Counted from the first letter of the stretch, positions 17,609 to 26,250 are shown. The stretch: 52,006 nt of DNA from Verrucomicrobium sp. BvORR034 (GCF_000739635.1 NZ_BATQ01000138.1:1-52006), one strand, 5' to 3'. Numbers and translations are program-made. The notes: generated from the letters alone by a model not told the origin.

Positions 17609-17675
17609 GCCTGGAATTTCGGGGAAAGAACCTATGCCTGCATTCCAGCAGTTGGCAAGGCGGGAAACATTTTCT

Positions 17676-18266
17676 TCAGTTTTTGGCGGTGAAACGTGGG
17701 ACACGCCGGGAGGGCTCCGACTGCCGCCCCGGTGCTGCGACCACCGTGGCGCTGGATCCCACGGCGGCGTCGTGAACAGTAACGCCTGGAGGGACGGGAT
17801 TGGACTTTGCGAAATCGGTGCGGGTCGGGCCACGCACGATGATGTCGCTGGTCAGGTGGCCCCAGCGGATCTCCAGCTCCGTGTAGGGGGCGGTCGCGAT
17901 CTGGGTCATCTTTTCCCGCTCCAGCATGGCATGGCCGTGGAGCATCACCCACTGGTCGCGCCGGTCAAAGGCTGCCCGCTCGGCATAGCCGTGCTCCACC
18001 AGCCAGCCGTAGCGCCCCGCCGGTCCCACTTCCAGATAGACCCGACCGACCGCCTCCCCCGCCCGGCGACGTTTGTCGTGGTAGTCGATACGGTCGGCAT
18101 GGAGCGTGACGTCCGTGTCCAGCATGACACTGGGGCGATTGCCCTTCAGTCGCAGGGACTGGAGGTTAGTCATGGACTTGGCGTCAGGATTCCAGACGAG
18201 GTCAGGGGTGCTGCATGAGTTGAGCCCCGTGAGGAGCAGGGCGATAAAGAGAAAACTGAAGCGCAT
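17676..18266 (-). CDS. Lipoprotein with OstA/LptC-like features
   Basis: A 196-residue exported protein. The N-terminus MRFSFLFIALLLTGLNSCS is a type II signal peptide with Cys18 as the likely lipidation site. The mature region has short beta-strand repeats (TLHADRIDYHDK, EAVGRVYLEV, WVMLHGHAMLE) whose 'DADRIDYD...G.G.V' cadence resembles the OstA/LptA/LptC beta-jellyroll of lipopolysaccharide transport. That match is weak and no lpt neighbour is seen. It is upstream of purF on the same strand, with a gap of 67 bp, and could share its transcript. ATG 18266 was chosen because it begins the signal peptide. Confidence 0.6.
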   Translation of the reverse strand: MRFSFLFIALLLTGLNSCSTPDLVWNPDAKSMTNLQSLRLKGNRPSVMLDTDVTLHADRIDYHDKRRRAGEAVGRVYLEVGPAGRYGWLVEHGYAERAAFDRRDQWVMLHGHAMLEREKMTQIATAPYTELEIRWGHLTSDIIVRGPTRTDFAKSNPVPPGVTVHDAAVGSSATVVAAPGRQSEPSRRVPRFTAKN

Positions 18267-18307
18267 GAGAATAACAGGAACGGAGGCCAGAGAAGGAGTC
18301 TTCCCCG

Positions 18308-18346
18308 GTAGTTCGGCTGTCCTCTCCATCCTGAAAGCCGAATCGC
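18308..18346 (+). repeat. REP-like element, GTAG head with long loop
   Basis: GTAGTTCGGCTGTCCTC starts like the REP at 24976, but the pairing arm (AGCCGAA) is about 20 bp away at 18339-18345, giving a TTCGGCT...AGCCGAA hairpin. It lies in the divergent spacer between two genes. Confidence 0.5.
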
Positions 18347-18438
18347 CCCCCTGATTGTGGGCAAGGTAGAAGAAAAAACGCCCAAGGAGGATCGCTTCAG
18401 CTTCGTCTTCCTCTGTAACCTTCACCTCCCAACAGACC

Positions 18439-18912
18439 ATGTTCCGGTTGATCCTGCTTTCCCTCACCCTTCTCGCCGGAACGCTCCCCTCCTTTGCAGG
18501 CGGTGGCGGTGCAAGCATCGTTGCAGAGCTGAACGGCTGGACCCTCACCCTCAATGGCAGCGATGGATCCAGTGCTTACATCTCAAAACCAGAGGGCGAC
18601 AAGGAGCTAATCGCCCGCATCGCGTTTCGCCAATTCGCGGATTACCTCCTGGTGGCAGAGAGACTGCCCCGCACCACCAAGAACCAGAAATCACCTTTCA
18701 AGATTGTGGAGGAAGATCACCCATCACGTGGCATCTACCTCGCTCCAGAGTGCGCGCGCCCCCTTTTCGAGTTGATGCTGCTCAATCATCGCACCGCCCT
18801 TTCGAGCGCCGACGCGGCTCGTGTGGAAGCAGAACTCAACAAGAACCCACCTATTGATCGAACGCTGCTTCCCAACGCGAACTTCGTTTTCAAAGTGGCG
18901 CCCATTCCCTGA
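18439..18912 (+). CDS. Secreted protein of unknown function
   Basis: A 157-residue protein with a clear Sec signal peptide (MFRLILLSLTLLAGTLPSFA). No domain is recognised. The mature region is soluble-looking and ends with a helix rich in Ala/Glu (SSADAARVEAELNKNPP). It precedes another secreted protein by 71 bp in the same direction, and the two may form a small operon. Coding quality is good: the frame is uninterrupted and the signal peptide starts precisely at the ATG. Confidence 0.7.
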   Translation: MFRLILLSLTLLAGTLPSFAGGGGASIVAELNGWTLTLNGSDGSSAYISKPEGDKELIARIAFRQFADYLLVAERLPRTTKNQKSPFKIVEEDHPSRGIYLAPECARPLFELMLLNHRTALSSADAARVEAELNKNPPIDRTLLPNANFVFKVAPIP

Positions 18913-18983
18913 ACTAGCAACTCAACGCCTTTCTTCACCAAACTCAGAAGATGGCTCATTCCTCCTGTTTCCCCTTCCCGGCG

Positions 18984-19592
18984 ATGCTCCATCGACTCAT
19001 CCTCACCACCGCCCTCGTTGGCATTCTCTCCCTGCCTTTGAACGCAGATTCCGGCGGTCCCTACGTAGCTGTCCCGGATGCCACTGCGACCGAGCGGGGC
19101 CCGGTTTTCCAGATCCCCCACTCTGAAAGACCGCTTCGCCACTACCTCACCCACATGCCGAAACTGGAGTGGAACCCGCGCCTCAATGAGCCAGACACCT
19201 TCACCTGGGTTCTCATCTCCGGATGTCATGCCTCGGTGAATTCGCTTGGCCAAGTTGGCGGTCACGAAATCCTCTGCATCCGGTACATTTCCGATCTGCG
19301 CCTTGATCAAGGGCTCGACCATGCAGAAACCATCCTGATCCTCGCTCGCGGGGAGCAATCGGACTCTTCACCAGTTTCCTGTGTACCCATCTTCCTCTCC
19401 AGTGGAGGACCGGACGTTTACAATCTGACTGCCCAGGCATCGCCACGTGAAGGCGAAGGGGACCGCGGCGCCATCAAGATTACAGGCTACATCTCCGGCA
19501 CCGGCGGGTTCCGGAATGAGACCCACCTCCGCTTTCAGGATGGCAAATTCATCCGTTTCACGCCAGCCACGGTATCCAAACGGTCGAAGTAA
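18984..19592 (+). CDS. Secreted protein of unknown function
   Basis: A 202-residue exported protein. The ATG at 18984 begins a signal peptide (MLHRLILTTALVGILSLPLNA); an in-frame ATG at 18951 would put 11 extra residues before it. The mature part looks like an all-beta domain (for example TFTWVLISGCH and IKITGYISGTGGF), with no known motif or transmembrane segment. It follows the 157-residue secreted protein and precedes a repeat-rich gap. Confidence 0.68.
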   Translation: MLHRLILTTALVGILSLPLNADSGGPYVAVPDATATERGPVFQIPHSERPLRHYLTHMPKLEWNPRLNEPDTFTWVLISGCHASVNSLGQVGGHEILCIRYISDLRLDQGLDHAETILILARGEQSDSSPVSCVPIFLSSGGPDVYNLTAQASPREGEGDRGAIKITGYISGTGGFRNETHLRFQDGKFIRFTPATVSKRSK

Positions 19593-19722
19593 CGTCGACG
19601 GACCCGCCACTTGCATCTAGCGAGGCGGTTTACCTAGGTGATCTTCACCTGAGTTGACTCGATGAAATAACCGCGGCCGCCCGAAGCTTTCTTGCCTGCG
19701 CTGCGCCTTCAGCATCCCTGAG

Positions 19723-19747
19723 CCGTCCCGCATGCGGGACGGTACTC
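19723..19747 (-). repeat. REP-like palindrome with GGAG head
   Basis: A perfect 20-bp palindrome, CCGTCCCGCATGCGGGACGG, is followed by TACTCC. On the minus strand this is GGAG, TA, then the hairpin. The same CCCGCATGCGGG core recurs at 37370-37391. Confidence 0.65.
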
Positions 19748-19770
19748 CAACCCTCTCCGATCCCGCCCTC

Positions 19771-19800
19771 CATCACTCCATCACTCCATCACTCCATCAC
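19771..19800. repeat. 8-bp tandem repeat
   Basis: CATCACTC is repeated 3.75 times without spacers in non-coding DNA. Confidence 0.85.
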
Positions 19801-19810
19801 CTAACTCCCG

Positions 19811-19830
19811 CAGGCTGAAGCCTGTACTCC
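19811..19830 (-). repeat. REP-like hairpin with GGAG head
   Basis: CAGGCT-GA-AGCCTG followed by TACTCC; on the minus strand the order is GGAG, TA, then the hairpin. It has the same layout as the palindrome at 19723. Confidence 0.55.
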
Positions 19831-19983
19831 GTACAATTTCAGCGCCAACCCGCCCTGCGCCCAGCCACTGCCTACTAGCCTCCATGTGGATTTCAGGTAG
19901 GTCATTGTGTGTTATCTGCTGCCTCCGTAAGACAAAAACGAGCACCACCCCCCGTATTCCTGTGAGCCGCCACTCGTCTGCTC

Positions 19984-22548
19984 ATGCTTTTCCCACCCGC
20001 CAGCAAAGTCCCTTTTCAGAATCCGCTCCCTGGCAGCCTGATTGCCTTCGTTGCCTTGCTGCCCGCCCTGCCCTGCCACGCCTCGGCGGCTGACCAAGTC
20101 ACATCCCGGATCAACCAGTCCTGTCTCGAATGCCATGATAAGGACGTGCAAAAAGGCGGGCTTGACCTGACCGGCCTGCCGTTTGATCTCGGCGACCGTT
20201 CCCTGCGCGACCGCTGGGTGCGCATTCATGACCGCGTGGAAAAGGGAGAGATGCCTCCCGATGCAGAAGATCTCCCGGCGGCGGATCGCGCGGCCCTCGT
20301 GGGCACACTGGGTGACGAACTCAACAAGGTTGACCTCGCCGATGTAAAGTCTCACGGCCGGGGGCCCGTGCGACGGTTAAACCGGGACGAGTACGAGCAG
20401 AACCTGCGCGATGTCCTGCATCTGCCAGACCTGGATGTTCGCGACATCCTGCCTGAGGACCGCGAAGGCCATCACTTCAACAAGACCACCGCCATGCTCG
20501 ACATGTCGCGGGTGCAGCTCGCCGCTTATCTGGATGCTGCCGAGGTCGCCTTGCGTTCCGCCTTGACGACGGAACCGGCACCACCTCCCGTGGCCAAATG
20601 GAGGGTGATGGGCACAGGTTTATTTCCGGAAACCAGCACCTTTGGCAATCGCGAGTCCATGTTCTTCGCCCGCGATGGCAAGTTCATCGACTGGGGCGCG
20701 ATCAAGGGCAAAGACAAAGAAAGGGACGCCATCAAGAAAGGTGCCACGGATGAGAGCATCGAGATGGCGCTCTTTCGCTCCGCAAGCTGGCCCTACATCG
20801 GCTATCCCAAAGGCATTCTTGCCAAACACTCCGGCCACTACCGGGTGCGAATCTCTGCGCGAGCTGTGCTCCAGCAGCCCGGCTACGTGATCATCCCTGC
20901 CAAGGCCTCCGTCCCGCTGACCTTCCGCACCCGTAAGCCTGCAGGTGCCGATATCATCAATGAAGTGCGCGCGGAGGGTGGCATCATCGACGTCCAACCC
21001 GAACAACAGGTCTATGAAACCACTGTCCGCTTGCGGGAGGGGGAGTCCTTTGAGTACAGCCTGCTGGGACTGCCCATGCCTCTGGCGAGGAATCCCAATG
21101 GATCGGCCCCCTCCTATCGATATCCCCCGTTCCCAGAGGGAGGACAACCCGGCATCGCCGTGCAGTGGCTTGAGGTTGAAGGCCCCCTCGCCCCGCCCAC
21201 CTGGCCTCCCGCCTCGCACCACGTCCTGTTTGATGACTACGGCATTGAGGTGAAGCCTGCCAACGCTCCCGAGGAGGCAAAGCGACTGCTGCGCCGCTTT
21301 GCCTCCCTTGCCGCACGGGAACCCGTGTCGGAGGAGGATCTCGCCCGGTTTGATGCCCTCATCCAGCAGCGTCTGGACAAAGGTGCCCCCTTTGTCGAGG
21401 CCGTGCTCGCAGGCTACAAGGCTTTCCTCGCCTCCGGCGATTTCATCTTCCTGCGCGAGCCGAAGTCGACAGCCGATACTTTCGCGATCGCCTCGCGCCT
21501 GTCTCATTTTTTCACGAACTCGCGGCCTGACGCCCGCCTGCTTGAACTCGCTGCGAAAGGCCAGCTGCAAGATTCGAAAGTGCTTCGTGAAGAATCCCAA
21601 CGCCTCATCAACGAACCCGGCTTTGACCGCTTCGTGAAGAGCTTCACCGACTACTGGCTCAGCCTCCGGCACATCCGCCGTGATGACCCCGACATTCGGT
21701 TGTTTCCTGAGTATCGCTTTGACGAATACCTCGTGGAGAGCATGGAGCGGGAGACCCGTACCTTCTTCACCGCCATGGTGCGAGAGAACCTTCCTGCCAG
21801 CGCACTGGTGAAGTCTGACTTCATCTTCGCCAATGATCGCCTTGCCCGCCACTACCAACTCCCTCCATTGACCGGTTCCGCCATGCGGAAGGTGGCCGTG
21901 CCCGCCGGCAGCCCCTTTGGCGGCCTGCTGACCCAGGCTGCAGTGCTGAAAGTCAGCTCCAATGGCACCACCACCTCCCCCGTCGTTCGCGGCGCGTGGG
22001 TCACAGAGCGTCTCATCGGCAAACCCATCCCACCGCCACCGCCGAGCGTCGCAGCGGTCGAACCGGACATCCGCGGGGCCAAGACCATCCGCGATCTCCT
22101 CGCTCTTCATACGAAATCCAAGTCCTGCGCCGCCTGCCACGCCCGGTTTGATCCGGTGGGTTTCGCCCTGGAGAATTTTGACATCCTGGGCGGCTGGCGC
22201 GCCCGTTATCGCGGCCTGGAAGAGGGCGAGCGCATCAGCGGCATTGATCGCGCTGGTCATGACTTCAGCTACACCCTGGCAGGCCCTGTCGATGCCAGCG
22301 CCAAACTCCTGAACGGCCCTTCCTTCAAGGACGTGAACGAACTGAAGGCGATCCTTGCCTCTGATCCCCGCCAACTGGGTCGGAACATGCTCCATCAGTT
22401 CACCCTCTACGCCACCGGCACGCCCGTCCGCTACTCCGACCGCCCCGAGATCGAGTCCCTGCTCGATGCCTGCGCCGCCGATGGCTACCGCGTACAGGAC
22501 CTCATGCTCGCCCTGGTGCAGAGCCGCATCTTCCGCGGCAACCTTTGA
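19984..22548 (+). CDS. DUF1592-family protein with cytochrome c-like N-terminus
   Basis: An 854-residue exported protein of the multi-domain family common in Planctomycetes and Verrucomicrobia. After a signal peptide, a haem-binding motif CLECH (47-51) starts a planctomycete-type cytochrome c domain. RLNRDEYEQNLRDVLHL marks DUF1587. DUF1595/DUF1592 follow in the middle, and DUF1588 contains SCAACHARFDPVGFALENFD, a second CxxCH. The C-terminus (MLHQFTLYATGTPVRYSDRP ...) is DUF1585. Function is not established for the family; a periplasmic redox or polysaccharide-linked role is usually proposed. The DUF1552 gene follows after 31 bp, the usual partner, so the two form an operon. Confidence 0.92.
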   Translation: MLFPPASKVPFQNPLPGSLIAFVALLPALPCHASAADQVTSRINQSCLECHDKDVQKGGLDLTGLPFDLGDRSLRDRWVRIHDRVEKGEMPPDAEDLPAADRAALVGTLGDELNKVDLADVKSHGRGPVRRLNRDEYEQNLRDVLHLPDLDVRDILPEDREGHHFNKTTAMLDMSRVQLAAYLDAAEVALRSALTTEPAPPPVAKWRVMGTGLFPETSTFGNRESMFFARDGKFIDWGAIKGKDKERDAIKKGATDESIEMALFRSASWPYIGYPKGILAKHSGHYRVRISARAVLQQPGYVIIPAKASVPLTFRTRKPAGADIINEVRAEGGIIDVQPEQQVYETTVRLREGESFEYSLLGLPMPLARNPNGSAPSYRYPPFPEGGQPGIAVQWLEVEGPLAPPTWPPASHHVLFDDYGIEVKPANAPEEAKRLLRRFASLAAREPVSEEDLARFDALIQQRLDKGAPFVEAVLAGYKAFLASGDFIFLREPKSTADTFAIASRLSHFFTNSRPDARLLELAAKGQLQDSKVLREESQRLINEPGFDRFVKSFTDYWLSLRHIRRDDPDIRLFPEYRFDEYLVESMERETRTFFTAMVRENLPASALVKSDFIFANDRLARHYQLPPLTGSAMRKVAVPAGSPFGGLLTQAAVLKVSSNGTTTSPVVRGAWVTERLIGKPIPPPPPSVAAVEPDIRGAKTIRDLLALHTKSKSCAACHARFDPVGFALENFDILGGWRARYRGLEEGERISGIDRAGHDFSYTLAGPVDASAKLLNGPSFKDVNELKAILASDPRQLGRNMLHQFTLYATGTPVRYSDRPEIESLLDACAADGYRVQDLMLALVQSRIFRGNL

Positions 22549-22579
22549 TTTCCTCATCCCCATCTCGCCGATCTATTTC

Positions 22580-23878
22580 ATGAACTCCCCCTACATCGCG
22601 AAGCCCTTTTCCCGACGCCGATTTCTTCGCAGCGCCGGGGTCACCCTGGCTCTGCCACTGCTCGAGTGCATGACGCCCGTCTTCGGTCGGGCTGCAGAAG
22701 CGAAGGCGCCCCGCCGCCTGCTCCTCATATCGAACAACCTCGGCTTCCTGCCGAAGCCCTTTTTCCCCACCACCACAGGTCGGGACTACGAACTGACGCC
22801 CACCCTTTCCCCGCTTGCCGATGTCCGTGGTGAGTTCAGCATCTTCAGCGGCATCTCCCACCCTGACGTGAATGGCGGCCATAGCGCGGAGAATTGTTTC
22901 CTCACTGCCGCCCGTGGACCCACGAAGAGCGGCTTCCGCAACCAGATCTCGCTTGACCAGTTCGCGGTGGAAAAGCTCGGTCAGCTCACCCGCTTTCCCA
23001 CTCTGAATCTCGGGGTCAACATCGACAAGGCCAACCGCAGCCTCTCCTGGACGCGCGACGGGGTGTTGCTCCCTGCAGAAGACAGCGCCACCGCCCTCTT
23101 CCGTCGCATGTTCGTCCAGGGCGATCCGGAGGCTGTCAAAAAGCAGCTTAACCGCCTTGATGAACGCGGCAGCATCCTGGACACCCTCCGGGACCACATG
23201 GGCAGTCTCAACCGCACTCTCGGCAGTGAAGACCGTGCCCGTCTGGATCAATACCTGACCTCCGTGCGGGAAGTGGAGGAACGCCTCGTCACCGCCCGCG
23301 AGTGGGAACTGAAGCCCAAGCCCCTCACCGCCCTACCCGAGCCCACGGACATTCAGGACAAGAAGCTCATCTTCGACAAACTGGAACTCATGCTCAGCAT
23401 GGCCCAGCTCGCCTTTGAGTCGGACTCCACCCGCATTGTCACGCTCATGGTGGACGCCTTCGCCACGCCGGCCTTCAAGATCCACGAAGACGCCGACACC
23501 ACCGAGGGCTATCACGGCCTGAGTCACCACGGTCAGGCCCCTGACAAGGTCCGCCAGCTCGCCGATGCCGACCGCCAGCAGATGGTGATCCTCAACAAGC
23601 TCATCCAAAACCTCGCCTCCAAGCGGGAAGACGCGGACCGCTTGCTCGACCGCACCATGGTCCTCTTTGGCAGCAACATGGGCGACGCCAACAAGCACGA
23701 CAACACCAACCTCCCCATCCTCCTGAGTGGCGGCGGTTTGAAACACGGCCAGCACCACGCCTTCAAACACGACAACAACACCCCCCTCTGCAATCTCTTC
23801 GTCACCCTGCTCCAACAAATGGGCGTGGAGACCGACAAGTTCGGCAGCAGCACCGGCATCATGAGCGAACTCGTGTAG
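22580..23878 (+). CDS. DUF1552 protein, Tat-type export signal
   Basis: A 432-residue partner of the DUF1592 protein. The ATG at 22580 gives a twin-arginine-like leader (SRRRFLRSAGVTLALPLLE), implying folded export; the open frame extends upstream only as an overlap with the previous gene. The body has the DUF1552 features RRLLLISNNLGFLPKPFFP, FSIFSGISHPDVNGGHSAE and a C-terminal LFGSNMGDANKHDNTNLPI block near a histidine-rich segment. This arrangement recalls sulfatase- or DUF1501-like metal sites. The biochemical role is unknown. Confidence 0.92.
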   Translation: MNSPYIAKPFSRRRFLRSAGVTLALPLLECMTPVFGRAAEAKAPRRLLLISNNLGFLPKPFFPTTTGRDYELTPTLSPLADVRGEFSIFSGISHPDVNGGHSAENCFLTAARGPTKSGFRNQISLDQFAVEKLGQLTRFPTLNLGVNIDKANRSLSWTRDGVLLPAEDSATALFRRMFVQGDPEAVKKQLNRLDERGSILDTLRDHMGSLNRTLGSEDRARLDQYLTSVREVEERLVTAREWELKPKPLTALPEPTDIQDKKLIFDKLELMLSMAQLAFESDSTRIVTLMVDAFATPAFKIHEDADTTEGYHGLSHHGQAPDKVRQLADADRQQMVILNKLIQNLASKREDADRLLDRTMVLFGSNMGDANKHDNTNLPILLSGGGLKHGQHHAFKHDNNTPLCNLFVTLLQQMGVETDKFGSSTGIMSELV

Positions 23879-23993
23879 CAAGTGACACAGGCATCCTGCC
23901 TGTGCGTTCCACCGGCGTCCCGCCGGTTTGCCTTTGCCCACATGTCCCCGGACGACCAGCTACTGTAGCGCAGATTGGTAATCGGCCCAGTCA
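23874..23993. repeat. Cluster of three short palindromes after DUF1552
   Basis: Three hairpins follow the DUF1552 stop: CACAGGCATCCTGCCTGTG (23886-23904), ACCGGCGTCCCGCCGGT (23911-23927) and GTAGCGCAGATTGGTAATC (from 23965). The first is preceded by GTAG in the stop-codon region. The third begins with GTAG directly and recurs at 51493. Confidence 0.65.
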
Positions 23994-24025
23994 CCGCTCT
24001 AAACTCGCCCCGACTCATATCGATC

Positions 24026-24235
24026 ATGAATTGGCCCAATCGTCTGGAATGGATGACCCTGGTCCTCACTCTGCTGGTGGCGGCAGTCATTGCCGCCCTG
24101 GCTTATTTTGCTCCGCTAGCAGCTGGTCTGTTTTTCTTGAGCCTGCTCGCGATGGCGGCGGCATCGAAGCGTTACCCGGTCGGGAAATGGGACCGACTGC
24201 TGTGGTTACTCCGCAACCTGCTCGCAGGGTGGTAG
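24026..24235 (+). CDS. Small two-helix membrane protein, unknown
   Basis: A 69-residue frame from ATG 24026 with two hydrophobic helices: TLVLTLLVAAVIAALAYFAP and GLFFLSLLAMAAA. A basic, tryptophan-rich C-terminus (KWDRLLWLLRNLLAGW) follows. No family is recognised. Composition supports a real small inner-membrane protein, but only length and hydrophobicity argue for it. Confidence 0.5.
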   Translation: MNWPNRLEWMTLVLTLLVAAVIAALAYFAPLAAGLFFLSLLAMAAASKRYPVGKWDRLLWLLRNLLAGW

Positions 24236-24339
24236 CAACGGGTCCAAAGGCGGTGTTAGACCTTGAGTTCCACGCACCTGACATGGGAAATCCACCTCAA
24301 AAGTTACCACCAACGGGCCAACCCTTGCCTTCGTGCCAT

Positions 24340-24951
24340 ATGCAGCGTCTCCTACCCCACTCTTGCTCACGAGACCTAAAATTCCTGGTGCGGCAAATTT
24401 TCACCATCACCTCAATCACCTCCGCACTCATTTCAGGAGGTTGCGCTACTCCTCCACAGATCAAAGACACTGCCTCGCTGGAAGGTGCCCAACACGCATT
24501 CTTCCCTGAACGCTATGAGCACACCGTCGGGGACTTCGTTCTTTCCCTTCCGATTGGCTACTACGAGTATACCATAACGAGATTGAAATTCGCTGAGCAC
24601 ATCCTGGCAGAAGGCACACCGAAACCTGTGACGGACCAGGAGCGATATCTCGCCCTCCCCTCGGATGCGCTGGCTCCTGCTCGGCATTTCCTGCTGCTGG
24701 ATCAACGCCACCTGCTCGTGTACAGCGAGGCCAAATCACTGGATGGAGGCTATCCTCCCTCTCTAGAAATACTTGAGCGCACCAGCGACGCAGGGTGGAC
24801 CGATGTGACGACTGCCACCGTGCCGAAATGGGCAAGAAGCCCCAACGCAGTGAAGTTTGGGCGGGGCCCTTCGTATGTCGAGGTCGTTGGGGATGATCAA
24901 GCCTCAAGGAAACTGCGCTGGAATGACAGCCGATTGCTTGAGATGAAGTGA
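24340..24951 (+). CDS. Probable lipoprotein of unknown function
   Basis: A 203-residue protein. From ATG 24340 there is a basic N-region, a hydrophobic core (FTITSITSALISGGCA) and Cys35 as probable lipid attachment site. The start is uncertain, since the leader is longer than usual and the frame is open upstream. The mature part mixes strands and loops (LSLPIGYYEYTITRLKFAEH, ARHFLLLDQRHLLVYSEAKS) with no known domain. It is followed by the REP pair and the RAYT transposase, which read the other way. Confidence 0.62.
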   Translation: MQRLLPHSCSRDLKFLVRQIFTITSITSALISGGCATPPQIKDTASLEGAQHAFFPERYEHTVGDFVLSLPIGYYEYTITRLKFAEHILAEGTPKPVTDQERYLALPSDALAPARHFLLLDQRHLLVYSEAKSLDGGYPPSLEILERTSDAGWTDVTTATVPKWARSPNAVKFGRGPSYVEVVGDDQASRKLRWNDSRLLEMK

Positions 24952-24975
24952 TCGCGATGTCTGCCGCCTCAGAAA

Positions 24976-25110
24976 GTAGTTCGGCTGTCCCAGCCGTTCA
25001 GTACGCCGGAGTGGCACATAAACATCACATCGGTGACGTCAAGAAAACTACAATGTGAAAAGATCGCGGAGCCACTCCGTTCACGCACCGGCTGAGGACA
25101 GCCGGACTAC
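24976..25110. repeat. Inverted REP pair (BIME-like) at the 3' end of the RAYT gene
   Basis: The left REP (24976-24996) reads GTAGTTCGGCTGTCCCAGCC on the plus strand. The right one (25088-25110) is in the opposite orientation, ending CCGGACTAC. They are separated by about 90 bp that contain a further inverted repeat (GGAGTGGC near 25009 and GCGGAGCCACTCC near 25068). The transposase stop codon TAG is the TAG of the right REP's GTAG head. Confidence 0.8.
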
Positions 25111-25781
25111 TCTCCTTCCGCACCCCGTGCAGATCTGTAGCAAGTATAGGATCCGTCATCGAGTCCGGCCTTTGCAGGATTCTCTGCAATGTAGCTCCGA
25201 TAGTGCGCATACTCTCGCTGATCCCTGACGATGCGATCATAGCTTTCTGCCTGCCAGAAGGATCCAGGTGCTTGACGATGATGGTTTATCCTTCTGGCAG
25301 AGTACTTTTTCAATGAAGTGAGGATTTCTTTGAGGACGTTTCCGCTACAGGGCTGCATCAACACATGCACGTGATTGGGCATGATGACGTAGTCTCCCAG
25401 AAGACACCGGCTTCCGTCACCGTGCTGCAACGCCTCCTCCACGATTTTGCGCGTAGATGACTCCTTTAACCAGCATCTGCCGTGACCCGCATCCAGCAGG
25501 CCATGGAACTCTGTTGAGAACTCCCTGTTGAAGGCTTTGCGATCCTCTGCGGAGAGAGACTGTATCGCCTCTCCCCATGGACGGCCGTCCGAAAACTTCA
25601 CCCCCTTGCATTCCAGCCAATGCTCACGCTTCCATCGGAACAAGGCTGCCACCTCTGCAGGAAGCGAGTCTGCAGTACGGAACGTGAGGAAATAGCAGAC
25701 CTCAGACTGCTCCCAATGCGGGAGCCTGCGACGCGTCACCATCGGATTTAGGTCGAAGTTGTAAAAGCGAAACCGCGACAT
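25107..25781 (-). CDS. REP-associated tyrosine transposase (RAYT, Y1/IS200-like)
   Basis: A 224-residue HUH single-strand transposase of the RAYT group. The metal-binding HUH motif is in MPNHVHVLMQP. A conserved aromatic block (SFWQAESYDRIVRD) precedes YRSYIAENPAKAGL, which is the C-terminal RAYT/Y1_Tnp signature and offers the catalytic tyrosine region. The N-terminus (RRRLPHWEQSEVCYFLTFRT) matches the first strand of Y1_Tnp. ATG 25781 (MSRFRFYNFD) was chosen; ATG 25742 is possible and the frame is open further upstream. RAYTs are domesticated single-copy relatives of IS200/IS605 transposases that act on REP palindromes. REPs lie on both sides of this gene, and one contains its stop codon. 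Confidence 0.92.
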   Translation of the reverse strand: MSRFRFYNFDLNPMVTRRRLPHWEQSEVCYFLTFRTADSLPAEVAALFRWKREHWLECKGVKFSDGRPWGEAIQSLSAEDRKAFNREFSTEFHGLLDAGHGRCWLKESSTRKIVEEALQHGDGSRCLLGDYVIMPNHVHVLMQPCSGNVLKEILTSLKKYSARRINHHRQAPGSFWQAESYDRIVRDQREYAHYRSYIAENPAKAGLDDGSYTCYRSARGAEGE

Positions 25782-25917
25782 GGAACACTCGATGCAATGC
25801 GATAGAGCAAATCGCAACGAGCAAATGGAGAGGGTGCCACATCCACTGAAAAGCGGCGGGCTCAGGAACGGCAAAGGAGCAGTCAGGCAAGAGTTCGCTA
25901 CGCGCTACGCTCACCCC

Positions 25918-25940
25918 CCGGCTGGGGACAGCCGGACTAC
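25918..25940 (-). repeat. REP palindrome with GTAG head, upstream of the RAYT gene
   Basis: CCGGCTG-GGGA-CAGCCGG followed by ACTAC. On the minus strand it is GTAG plus the hairpin, in the same orientation as the copy at the transposase stop codon, and lies about 140 bp before the transposase start. Confidence 0.8.
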
Positions 25941-25961
25941 GATCCCTGGCATGCAGCGATC

Positions 25962-25996
25962 AAAAAAAGACCGGGGAATACCCCGGTCTTTTTTGT
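25962..25996. terminator. Bidirectional terminator
   Basis: AAAAAAA, then AGACCGGGG-AATA-CCCCGGTCT, then TTTTTT: a strong perfect hairpin with runs on both sides. It would end the YHS-like transcript arriving on the minus strand and insulate it from the RAYT gene. Confidence 0.88.
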
Positions 25997-26043
25997 GGTC
26001 TGAAATTGGATTGCTGGGACCGCGTGGCGATGCCCCGCTGACC

Positions 26044-26250
26044 TTACTTCACCTTGTCAGCGTACTTGGCAGGATCCGCATCGAACTTCTTTTTGCAGTT
26101 GTTGCAGCAGAAGGCGATTTCCTTGCCGTTGTAGGTGGAGGTCACGTCTGTACGCGCCGGACGGGCACCGACAGGGCAGGTCTTGTTGACAGGGGCTGCG
26201 GAGGCGAAGCCAGCGACGGCAACGAAGGCGAGGGTAAGCAGAGTTTTCAT
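26044..26250 (-). CDS. Small secreted YHS-like cysteine protein (copy 1)
   Basis: A 68-residue exported protein: signal peptide (MKTLLTLAFVAVAGFASA), then a 50-residue domain with CPVGARPAR...YNGKEIAFCCNNCKKKF. The spacing of one CP motif, a GKE...FCC turn and CxxC resembles YHS/TRASH domains, which bind heavy metals such as copper in periplasmic sensors and ATPases. It is paralogous to the protein at 26518. A REP/RAYT segment follows, insulated by a terminator. The metal-binding role is inferred from cysteines alone. Confidence 0.8.
   Translation of the reverse strand: MKTLLTLAFVAVAGFASAAPVNKTCPVGARPARTDVTSTYNGKEIAFCCNNCKKKFDADPAKYADKVK

Larger units (their letters stand above)
19593..19983. 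other. Intergenic region with several palindromes
   Basis: No gene is seen in these 390 bp. They contain a 20-bp perfect palindrome, an 8-bp tandem repeat and a second hairpin (separate entries). Both hairpins are followed by TACTCC, that is, they carry a GGAG head when read on the minus strand. Confidence 0.65.

Noticed and set aside
10904-17692. Long open frames on the plus strand opposite pyrC and purF (10904-12538, 15710-17692)
   Set aside because: They are antisense shadows of strongly supported genes in GC-rich DNA and encode no recognisable domain.
20620-22563. Long open frame on the minus strand opposite the DUF1592 gene
   Set aside because: It is a shadow of the DUF1592 protein, with glycine/arginine-rich composition and no motif.
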